Below, one piece after another: positions 45,496-54,980 of a stretch of 64,000 bases of DNA. Made by a program: the position numbers and the translations under genes. How positions within the stretch are numbered: the stretch's first letter is position 1; the number at the start of each line of letters is the position of its first letter. Source of the DNA: Eudorina sp. 2006-703-Eu-15 (Eukaryota > Chlorophyta > Chlorophyceae > Chlamydomonadales > Volvocaceae); assembly GCA_003117195.1 (NCBI GenBank), contig BDSI01000047.1:186001-250000 (forward strand), written 5' to 3'. The notes below the pieces were generated by a model. It ran no database searches and was not told the origin of the DNA. It saw nothing but the letters and a program-made list of their open reading frames with translations.

Positions 45496-48428
45496 GTGTG
45501 CGTGGGGCGTGTACGACTCTGGTGCAGTACAAGTTCTTCCAGGCCGCGCTGAATGGGTCTGGCGTTCACGTAGTCGAGTTTACGGAGGGCATCTGCCCTG
45601 GTTTGGTGGCGTGTCTAGCCATGGGTATTCGGGTTCTGTCGTACGTGTGTTTGTCTCGTCTCGGCAGGGGCCGTGCTCAACGAGAGGCCTATCTGCGCCG
45701 GCCGGGCACAGTTTCGCCCGGCTGCTGGTGTTTGCGTGAGGTGCCTTTTGATGAAGCCGCCGTGCCTTGGACACGGTGGCAGGAGCTTCTCTGGGATAAG
45801 CTGGTGGCGGCGGCGGAAACGCCGACGTTGCTGGTAGGGAGCTGGACTACATCGTCGCACTGGAGTGGTCAGGCAGCCCTTGGGCTGCTGGGAGCCATTC
45901 AGCAGTGGATGGCGGAGCGGCGACTTACGCCGCCTGCTTTCCTGTTGGAGGGGCTTCCCGTTCGGGAGCCGCCGGCGGCCTGTCCCTTTGGGATGCCGGC
46001 GGCCCTGGACGCGGCGCAGGTTGGCTGCGCCGTGCACCGGGCTTCGTCGGTCTACAGCAACCTGGCGTGTGGGGAGCATATGGGCCTGGTCTTCTCACGG
46101 CTTCGCCCGGCGCCCTCGCGTGCCCTGGAGCAGCTGCTGCCGCCTGGCTGCCGGCCGGCGGTGGCAGAGGAGGTTGTACGGCCGCCGTACGTGTCGCTGC
46201 ACCTACCTGGTCAACGGCTGGCGGCGATACCTGCTGGTCTGCAAGGGCCAGCGGTGGTCACCGGTCCGGACTGGAACATCGCGGTGGCGCTGACGGCGGG
46301 TGTGTGGGAAGGTTTTCTGGACTACCCGGCGGGCGTGACGGCGGGGCTGCAGCGGGATGACGCTCTCACGCATCTGCAGGACGGTGCGCCGCCCCGAGTC
46401 TTTAAGGCTGCGGTGGCGGCGGCGCTGGCCTTGCAGCGTGGGTTTGTCACACCACACGACACGCATGCCCTGCCGGTATCGCTGGTGCCGACTCAGGAGG
46501 AGGCTGCTGCTGTGGAGGCTGCGGCGGTCGGAGAAGCCGGGGCGGCACAGATCGCCACGGCGTTGCTCGAGGGGCGGCCGCTTGGAGAGCTGGCGGTCGT
46601 CCTGACAACCACGCTGGCAGCTGCGGCCGATGTGGAGGCTGACGGGGAGTCCCATCCGGACATCTGGACGGACGAGGCTTGCCTGCGGTTTCTCATGTCT
46701 GGTCCAGCGGCGCCGGCTGAAGCTGGAGACAAGGAGGCGAAGCGTGTCCGTCGACGGGCGCGTCACTACCGGTGGGACGGTGGGCAGCTTCAGAGGCTGA
46801 TGGCCAATGGGGCTGTTCGCGTCTGTCCTCACCCGGACGAGCGTGTGGGGTTGGTTAGGGGGGTTCATGAGCAGTTGGGGCATTTCGGGGTGCGCCGCAC
46901 CCTTGCGCTGCTGCAGCTTGGTTATTGGTGGTACGGCATGCGCAGGGCGGTGCAGTTTGTGGTGAGCCGTTGCAAGCTCTGTGACATGGGCAACGCGCGA
47001 GGTGCTCCGCGCACTCAGCAGCTGCACCCACTGGCAGTTAAGGGGCTGTTCTATCGCTGGGGCGTGGATCTGGCGGGGCCTTTCAGTCCCACTACGCCGC
47101 TGGTGGAGGGCGGCGACAGCTACTCGTATGTGCTGGTTGCCATCGAGCATTTCAGCAAGCATGTGGAGCTGGTACCTCTGCGTGGCAAGACGGCTGCTGA
47201 GACCGCGCAGGTCGTGCTATCGTACGTGATCGCACGGTTTGGTGCACCTGCGGAGATCTTGACGGATAACGGCACGGAGTTTGAGGGCGAGTTTGATGAG
47301 TTGTTGAGGCAGTGTTTCATTGACCACCGACTGACCTCGGCGGGTCACCCCCAGGCGGACGGTGCTGCGGAGAGGATAGTGCAGGTGTTGAAGGCGGCGT
47401 TGAGGAAGCATTGTGAGGCGGAGAAGAATGTGCACACGTGGGATCGTGCCTTGCCGTGGATCGCGCTGGGCTACCGCACGTCGCCTCAACGCTCAACGGG
47501 TTTCTCGCCCTACGAGCTCATGTACGGGATAGCGGCAGTTGTCCCACCGGCCACGCGTGAGCGCATGGACCAGGAGCTGGACTTCGACAGCCCCGACGCG
47601 TGTGTTGAGCTGATGTTGGCGCGAGCGGAGTTGCAGCGGCAGCGCTGTGTGGAAGCAGGAGGAAACCTGCTCATCGCCCAGCATCGTGACACCCAGCGCT
47701 ATGCGAAGGTGCGCACGGGGCGTTACCAGGCGCGGCCGATCAGCATCGCACCCGGCGACTACGTCTACATCAAGCGTGGGCAGATGGCGAACACGCTGCA
47801 GATGCCGCAGCGGGAGGAGGTGCTACGGGTTGAGAGCGTGGGAGAGTTGGGGGTAGCGGTTCTGATAGGTAGGGATGGGCAAAGGGCGCGCCGTCGTGTC
47901 GAGCAGCTGGTGCCTTGCCACCTGCCCGACATCGATCCCATCGTCACCCCGCAGCTGGCCCGGCCCCTGGCCGACCTGTCTTGCGAGGTGTGTGGTCTGC
48001 CTCACTCCGAGGAGAGCATGCTGTTGTGCGACGCGTGTGGCACGGGGTGGCATATGTCATGCCTGACGCCGCCCCTGCTCTACGTGCCTGAGGGGACCTG
48101 GGTCTGCCCTGGGTGTGTCAAGGCTCAGCGCGAAGCGCCCGCCCTGCCACCCCCGGTGAACCCAGAGGCAGCTCGGCTGCTCTTCCCCAACAAGGCCACG
48201 CGCAAGCGCGACGACGAGGCGGAGTCGCTGCATGGAATGAAGGTCCAGCGGGTAGAGCGTAGGAAAGAAGGAAGGCGGGTTGTTGAGGTTCCGTGTTTGG
48301 GCACCCTGCAGTTCCTAGGAGCGCTGGCCAGGCCGAAGTACTTCCTTGTGGAATGGGAAGGCGGTCAGCGCGGTGCTGAGGAACTGTCACTGGCGGAGGC
48401 GAAGCGCCTGCTGGTGCAACGCCGCTGA
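45496..48428 (+). CDS. Methyltransferase-like region, integrase, PHD finger and chromo-like tail
   Basis: One open frame of about 970 codons. Residues 22-190 follow C5-cytosine methyltransferase motif order: VHVVEFTEGICPGLVA (motif I-like), LLVGSWTTSSHWSG (IV-like, Pro-Cys absent), PAFLLEGLPV (VI-like), AVHRASSVYSNLA (VIII-like). Integrase: HEQLGHFG and CKLCD zinc-binding pairs near 46860-46985. Its catalytic core is GVDLAGPF, LTDNGTEF and DGAAERIV (D, D, E) near 47064-47375. PHD finger at 47983-48118 has all eight ligands (CEVC, CDAC, WHMSC, CPGC). Tail: KYFLVEWEGG and ELSLAEAKRLL, chromo-like. Ends TGA 48426-48428. Known: chromo domains direct gypsy integration; PHD fingers read histone tails. 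The methyltransferase assignment is inference. Confidence 0.88.
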
Positions 48429-49328
48429 GGGTTGCCAAACTAGGCTTGGGAGGAAACTGTCGGTTGTCGCGCGCGGAGGACCGCGAACTTGGATAAGCGC
48501 GCCGGAGGCGAACACGTGCACCGGACGCGGACAAGTGCACAGGACAGCAAGCATCGCTGCGTTCTACGTACGAGTGGTGCGGTGCGCGGCGCATTTCGCC
48601 GGTGCCACGCGCATTTCCAGCAGTAGGCGACTGATGCCGTGGCGTGCTGTCTGATCACCAGCGCGTTGCATAAGGCCCAGCGCTCGCAGGGGTCCGGAGC
48701 TGGGGGTAGGTGTTGCTGCACAGAGAGACCTTGCTGCTGATTGCGGGACGGATTAGGGAGGACGTGTCGCCACACAGGTGGAGCCAACTTCCTCGCTTGC
48801 CTCGTGCAGTTGGGGGGGGGAATGCCTGGGTCAGTGTCGGCGACATGCCTGAACCTCATTGGAGCCTGACAGCTGTCGTGCACCGTTGTGGTTCGTGCCA
48901 ATTGCGGGCCGGCCGTTAGCAGTTATGGGTAACGGTGGCGGATTAGGCGCATGTGTGACCGTTGACCCGCGGGACGGTGATAACTGTACGGCGTATCTTA
49001 GGATCGGCCGCCGGCGACTATGTCAGAGCAACACGGAACGCAGTCCGTGTTGATCTCTATCACTGCATAGACGTACAGTCATTGTGATAAGAGCTGCCAT
49101 TTTGTAAGGAAGCTGGAGGAGACAAGCAATTGAGGCAGAAGTTAGGTGCTCGCAGCGAACGCAGCGAGTGGCAGTTGTCAGTCAGCTGATAACAGCAGGT
49201 GCAAGTGGGAGAAGTCAGCCTGTTTGCTGAGGTAAGAACCGCAGTGAGCTGGGCATCCGACGATGGTTTATAGCCAGGCGTCGTGACTCGCCGACAGGGG
49301 CGGAGGTAAGTCGGTCAGCGAGCAAACG
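48429..49328. other. 3' region after gypsy pol; possible LTR U3 sequence
   Basis: No coding frame supported. A purine-rich gcttgggagg near 48448 precedes tgtcggttg and could be a polypurine tract plus LTR start, giving an LTR ending at 49768; unproven. At about 48850-48872 there is a nearly exact inverted copy of the gypsy leader (gacagctgtcagg with ccaatgagg). Confidence 0.4.
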
Positions 49329-49768
49329 GGGTTGCTCGCTCAGCCCTGTTTGTCCGCTGCCCTAGCTGAGGAGTCACGGAGCATAGGCTCGCGAAAGCCT
49401 ACCACCGGATTCCCTACCTGCAACGGGTCCTGCCCGCGCAAGCGAGACACACCGCCATTGCTGACATTGCTGACAGTAGCTGTGCTGAATGCCAGGCATC
49501 GCCGCGCCGTTCAGGGACGGCGACTGGTCCCTCCTCGTATCCTGTCACGTTACATGACCCGTGGCTGTCTCTATCGCTCAGAAGCAAGGCAATGAGCTCA
49601 CGCTTCGGTCTTGGAGAGAAAGAGAACAACGTCGAGCTTCGCTCGCGTTGCCACATAAATAGCAGCCCAAACGACCGTACGATCGCCTGCCGTACAACCA
49701 CCAGTACGTCATAACCAACCAACCTGCTCGGGAACCGCAACGGGACAAAACACCAACGGTGCCTGACA
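49329..49768 (+). repeat. 440-bp direct repeat, copy 1 (LTR-like)
   Basis: Matches 50953-51392 without length difference; followed by gypsy-type leader and Gag start. Confidence 0.9.
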
Positions 49769-50952
49769 GCTGTCAGGCCCCAATGAGGTTTCGGCACGGC
49801 GAGGGCACTGGTACTGGCACTCCCCCCCACAACTGACCAGCAAAGCACCAAGTCAGTTGGCAACGTGTAGGGTGCGAGCCGTGCACACCTGACCACGCCA
49901 ACATCCCTCCGGATCCACCAAAGAGAACGTCACGCAAAGCAGCGCACGTGGCATGCAGTGAACACCCGATGTCCAGCAATACACACAGAAGCGGAACATA
50001 GCAAGGGAAAAGCAAGGAAAGCCAGCCCTGACGCAGCGAACAACTAACGGTGCAAATGCATGCAGCTCCTGCGCCTCCATCTCCTGCGTTCCCCTGATCC
50101 AGACAACCCAGGGTGGCTACCACATCGAAGGTGGAGTCTAAGGCCCAGTCCCCTCCTGCGCCTGCTGAAGGGATCATGCAGCGGGGAACACCTGACAAAC
50201 CCGGCAACTCAAGCCCCGCAGCTTTCACTCACAAGCCAAGCGCGCCCACATTGTAGCAGGGAGTTCATGAGCTGCGCTGCCTCCAGCACCTGCCTCTAGC
50301 TTTCGCTGCAACCCCAAGGAAAGTCAGAGCAAGAACGAACGCACGCCCGTGCTGTCACCACACCAAAACGGCAAACCCTCCCCAACTCCATGCAATGTCT
50401 GCTGCAAGGCGACGCCGTATACGAGCACGCCACAGCCAGTCCGGCCCTGTGGACAGTCCCTTCTGACGAGCAACCCCTTTCGGCGAGACGCGCCCCCCCA
50501 GCGCAAAGCCCGGCGAGTTAGCCTGCCTTCAGGGATATCCATGACCTGAACCTAAACGGAAACCATCAATTCCTCCTCAACCAACCTTCTGTCAAGTAGC
50601 AGACTTGCGGTGGACCTACGACGTATGTCCTCACTGACCTGGTCCCGAGACCTTCAACCGAAGCAAAAGGAAACTCGATAATCATAATGATTATACCGCA
50701 TTGCGATCAGGCATGCTGCGCGTTCGCCTGCCACTTCTCCTACCTTCGAGTTCAAACACGTCAAGCCGCCGCCATACGAATCTCTTCCGATACACACAGC
50801 CACTTACGCAGCATAAAGCACTGACCATGATAAATAGTTGGCTCCTCAGTGCCGAACTAACCAAGGCGGTCGATAGCAAGCCGAACCAAGCGATGTCGGA
50901 TGCCTTCACCACCGAACTCGACAAGCCGAAGCGCCATGGTTGTTCTCTTTCT

Positions 50953-51392
50953 GGGTTGCTCGCTCAGCCCTGTTTGTCCGCTGCCCTAGCTGAGGAGTCA
51001 CGGAGCATAGGCTCGCGAAAGCCTACCACCGGATTCCCTACCTGCAACGGGTCCTGCCCGCGCAAGCGAGACACACCGCCATTGCTGACATTGCTGACAG
51101 TAGCTGTGCTGAATGCCAGGCATCGCCGCGCCGTTCAGGGACGGCGACTGGTCCCTCCTCGTATCCTGTCACGTTACATGACCCGTGGCTGTCTCTATCG
51201 CTCAGAAGCAAGGCAATGAGCTCACGCTTCGGTCTTGGAGAGAAAGAGAACAACGTCGAGCTTCGCTCGCGTTGCCACATAAATAGCAGCCCAAACGACC
51301 GTACGATCGCCTGCCGTACAACCACCAGTACGTCATAACCAACCAACCTGCTCGGGAACCGCAACGGGACAAAACACCAACGGTGCCTGACA
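50953..51392 (+). repeat. 440-bp direct repeat, copy 2 (LTR-like)
   Basis: Matches 49329-49768; followed by unrelated sequence, as expected for a 3' LTR joined to flank. Confidence 0.9.
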
Positions 51393-51804
51393 TCAACCCG
51401 GAGCCTGCGCAACCTTCGCGGCGACGCAAAAATTGTTAGGTTACGTCCTTGGAACAGCTCCTGGGACGTTCGCTTCAGGGAGGGGGGAGTGTAAGACCCG
51501 GCTTCGGCCTAAGCGATTTCGCGGGTCCGACCCGCGGGCCTACCAACAATGTGACTTAACCGATCCTAGAATTAAGTTGGATCTCGAATTATTAATGTCA
51601 ACCAAAGCATTATGTGGTATGTCGTAATGGCTTTGGATATCTCTAGGAGCGCGCAGAGATGCACGATCTGTAACCGTGGACCCGAGTGGATCTGTAAGGT
51701 GGACCCGAGTGGGTGTTCCAACGGGCCTAGATAACTCGTAGGCGCATCATCTCATCAACCCCTACCAAGGACTGCGCACCCATCCTTCATCACCCGCGGG
51801 GGCC
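51393..51804 (+). mobile_element. Fragment of another LTR element: polypurine tract and LTR start
   Basis: agggaggggggag at about 51480-51492 is a polypurine tract directly followed by tgtaagacccgg, a typical Ty3/gypsy LTR start. The roughly 100 bp before it would be the 3' end of its internal region, and the 440-bp-repeat element appears inserted there. The LTR end is not determined; homology to the myosin gene begins at 51805. Confidence 0.5.
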
Positions 51805-52017
51805 CTGGAGGATGAGCGTTGCGCGCTCTTGCCGCATGGTCTGCAACCACCGACGAACGAGTTGCGTGGAAAACTGCGCGAAGATTTCTCACATCGCCTG
51901 CACCCTGAAGATGTCTTGAGCTTTGAATGACATGTGCTACCCTGACTACCATAGTCATGCTTAATCACCCGCGTCGAGCGGTTTGCCACGATATCTTATC
52001 AGTTTGGTGCAGAGTTG

Positions 52018-53056
52018 TTTTTGGGCGGGGCCCCAGCGCGAAGCGCGTTCGGGGGGCCCCGCCCCCTAGGATTGCCCATGTCCGTGTGTCCGTGTGTCCG
52101 TGTGTCCGTGTGTCCGTGTGTCCGCGCGTGTGTCCGTGTGTCCGTGTGTCCGTGTGTCCGTGTGTCCGTGTGTCCGGTAACGGCAAAACGTTCATTATCC
52201 GCTAAACTAATTCGCTATGTTTGTCATATTAATTGTCCTCTATTGCAAGGTAACTTTGGTTTGGCTGAAAAAAATTCTTTGCGCACAAACGGTCAAAGTA
52301 AAGCTCCGCGGTCTCCATGGACCCGAGTCAACATCCACCCAACGCCTCTCGCGCTCATATTTGTTTCAACGGGTGCCGAGTGATGAATACTTGGATTAGG
52401 GGCAGGTGGCGCGTGCTAAATTGAACTTCCATAGTGTTTGAGATGCCACCAACATCAAGATTTGCCTTTCTGTCTTGCCAGATGAATACAATTCAACAAT
52501 ATGTATTGAATCAAAGTTTCAAGATGCAAAGGGATAGCATACCGAGTACCAACGAGTTCTCCAGTTCCGATGGCCGAAGTCCGGGTCTCACCGCGGCTTT
52601 TTCGCACCCTGTTTTTGCCTTATATTTGCTATGTAACTATTGATGGCAAACGTTTAGAGGTTCACGTCTGCTGCGGGCGTGCAACTGAATGCTTGCCGAC
52701 GGACCAAACAACCACAGTTTCACGGCAAAACAAGAATGCTTCAAGCTTGCTTTTTGATATCTGCTTGACAGACGGATGTGGTAGTGCAGAGGCGTCTAAT
52801 AATGCAGTTGCGGTGACCGCCGTTAGTTGGCGGCGCGTACTGCAGGTTGGTTTCGGGGCTACCCTACCTGCTTGAGCTTGCTCAATCTATGCACAGCGAT
52901 CCACCTTCAACATCAACGACACCCTCAATGGCACCCTTTCACACTCTCACACTCTTGCGCGGTAACAGAGTTTCCGTTGTAAAGCAAGCGGCCCGTACGG
53001 ATTGTAGGGGGCCCCGCCCTTTTTCCGGCTTCAAGGAAGCCGACCCCCTACTTGTC
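52018..53056 (+). mobile_element. About 1-kb unclassified interspersed element, right copy
   Basis: Reverse-complement copy of 38474-39468, inserted in the duplicated myosin intron. Ends tttttgggcgggg and ccctacttgtc. Both ends form GC stem-loops using gggcggggcccc/ggggccccgccc. It differs from the left copy mainly by substitutions and a longer 8-bp microsatellite. No open frame of note. Confidence 0.85.
52081..52176. repeat. (tccgtgtg)n microsatellite
   Basis: About 11-12 units of an 8-bp motif with one variant (tccgcgcgtg); the left copy of the host element has only about four. Confidence 0.95.
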
Positions 53057-53280
53057 TGTTTCGCGCGAGGACTCTAGCTAAAGAGGCTTCAAACGGAAGC
53101 GCCAAGCCCTTCAATCCATGCCAACCACATACATGACTGCCGTACCATGGGCCCGTGCGCAATGGGGGCATATCGGGAATGCGAGGTTCCCCACCTAAGG
53201 AATGCATGATTGCTACGCGATGATAAGTAGGAAGGGTACATAAACACGCAGCAGAGCGCCACAGAAAGGCCGTGCCGTCA

Positions 53281-54844
53281 TCAGTGCACGACAGCTGGCG
53301 GCACATTGCATCCTGCCATAAGGAATTCCACCCCTTCCTGAAACCTGCTTACAGGGAATCCTACACAAACATGTACCAACGGTAAGTCTACACATCTATA
53401 CACTCGAATAGGTATTTAAGGGTATTTCTACGGCATAACTACTGAACTGCACTATGACCGAGCACACCAGCGCATGGAGTTGACACAGCACCTGTGCCTT
53501 GGACCGAACATACCTTCGCGGTCCTAAATGACAGTATCAAGGAGCGAGCCTAGCGCACCGCAACGCTTCAGAACCGCCGTGCGACGTTCGATAAAACTCA
53601 GATCCCCCATGCAAAACAGGCAACGACGCCTTACTACCCAGTGTCTGAGAGCGTGTTGCATGTGCTCCCGCAGCGGGTTTCATCAATGGCTCGCCGACTC
53701 GTCCGCACGCAACTTTGCAGAGAGCATCACCCATCACTCTTCACCAGCCAGCATCTAGAAGCGACTGCCTCGCGATGACCACAACACATCATTTGTTCTA
53801 AAACTTTTAACCATCTTATTTGCGACGGTCGCTCCGATCGCCCACACGCGTCCCCAAAGAACACCCCTCGCCGCGAGTCGCGCAGTGGTTCCAAGGGTGC
53901 AAGATAATAGTGCAAACAGCGGTGCCAGGCCGCACACGACTGCGTCCGCGCTCCAGTCACCCCCTTTGGACTGGGCTTCAGCCCCGAAGCCACAACAAGG
54001 CCATCGGGATCATCACCACCAAGGGCTGCTGCGCCTGTTCGGAGCAGCACGTCAGTTGACACTGGACAGCTAGTCTACGTGCTGACAAAGAAACAAGCGG
54101 GCACAGTCCCCACCCACAAACGCTATGATGCCGACATAAAAGAGAAGATCCGAAGTCGCGCGCGTATCAGCAGGCGTGCATGCTTGCATGGTCCCTCTCC
54201 AATAACCAGCAAGGGCCAGGGCACAGCTGCCTAGCCAGTCGATTCTCGAACGCATCGCCGTGCCGCAAACAACGAACAGCCCATCCGGAACAGAGGCGGT
54301 TGCCATACTCTTACTGCATGCCTAGCACGAGCCACACACAATGCAGATCACGACTTGCTAGTCTTACTCAAATTCCGCGAACTGTGCCATCGTACACGTC
54401 GTTTTTCTTCGCCCCATGGCAGCGGCTCACCGGGGGCAGGTGATGCGACCGCCGATTACCCATCAGCGATGGGCCGGAGTGCTATCTCGCACCAGCAGCG
54501 TGTACAATCTGTCCGCTTGGTTTGAAACGCTACCCAAGCCAACGCGCAGTCAGCGGCCAGCCGTCGATGCGGCATGTGTGACTTCGCCCAATGTGAAGCC
54601 TGCGTGACGAGCGCTGGCGCCGGGACCCGCACAGGAGATTGGCGTGCGGGGCCACAACGCCAGCAAATTACGGTGAGCACACTAATGCCAACGGCTGAAG
54701 CATTGGACCCCTTCCGATGGTGCGGACGAACCAAAATACCTAGGAGAGCTCACACGCGTCGAGGATACATGGGACCAAAAGCAAATCTCAAAAATGGTCC
54801 CACCGCAAGAACCTTCGCCCGCTCGCACGCTATGCGCCAGCACT
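53281..54844. other. Intergenic region, no supported gene
   Basis: Several short frames without motifs on both strands; nothing supported. Confidence 0.4.
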
Positions 54845-54849
54845 TTACA
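54845..54849 (-). terminator. TGTAA polyadenylation signal of MAP kinase kinase gene
   Basis: First minus-strand TGTAA after the stop at 54981, about 135 bp downstream. Confidence 0.6.
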
Positions 54850-54980
54850 GCTCACCTGCGCCCCCTTATACCGCCCAGCCTGCAAGCACTTCACCAGCCT
54901 CAGCACTTCAACAGCCAGGCGACCAGACCCGCCATCCTTCCACTCTAGCGCACTCGGCGAGCATGTGCGCCGTTTGGCCC

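Larger units (their letters stand above)
41348..48428 (+). mobile_element. Ty3/gypsy-type LTR retrotransposon internal region
   Basis: Order Gag, protease, reverse transcriptase, RNase H, methyltransferase-like region, integrase, PHD finger, chromo-like tail; RT before integrase is the Ty3/gypsy order. The leader from 41348 (tgtcaggccccaatgagg) also occurs at 49771 directly after a 440-bp repeat, its expected place after an LTR. Upstream of 41348 there is no matching LTR, so the 5' LTR is missing or replaced. Reading frames are offset at several points, so the copy is probably inactive or under-called in G runs. Confidence 0.93.
49329..51392 (+). mobile_element. Short element bounded by identical 440-bp direct repeats (TRIM-like LTR element)
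   Basis: 49329-49768 and 50953-51392 are the same length and appear identical, separated by 1184 bp without coding capacity. Directly after the first repeat come ctgtcaggccccaatgagg and about 15 more bases matching the gypsy leader and Gag start at 41348. So the 440-bp repeats are plausibly LTR (or LTR 3' parts) of the same family. A TATA-like cataaatag lies in each repeat (near 49656 and 51280). The repeats end in gcctgaca, a normal LTR end, but do not start with TG. Confidence 0.7.
51805..53280 (-). pseudogene. Inverted partial duplicate of the myosin gene (intron 15 and start of exon 16)
   Basis: On the minus strand, the 3' splice site and first 36 bases of myosin exon 16 ([12 protein letters not shown]) are reproduced at 51805-51844 with few changes, reading TMRQERATLILQ. 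Upstream on that strand, intron 15 sequence homologous to about 63253-63668 continues to about 53280 and is interrupted by the 1-kb element at 52018-53056. Homology stops at ctcatcctccag. It is a non-functional gene fragment, diverged by substitutions and small indels. Confidence 0.8.

Noticed and set aside
49332..49595. 87-codon frame present twice (also at about 50956-51219)
   Set aside because: Occurs twice only because it lies in the 440-bp direct repeat; no protein features.
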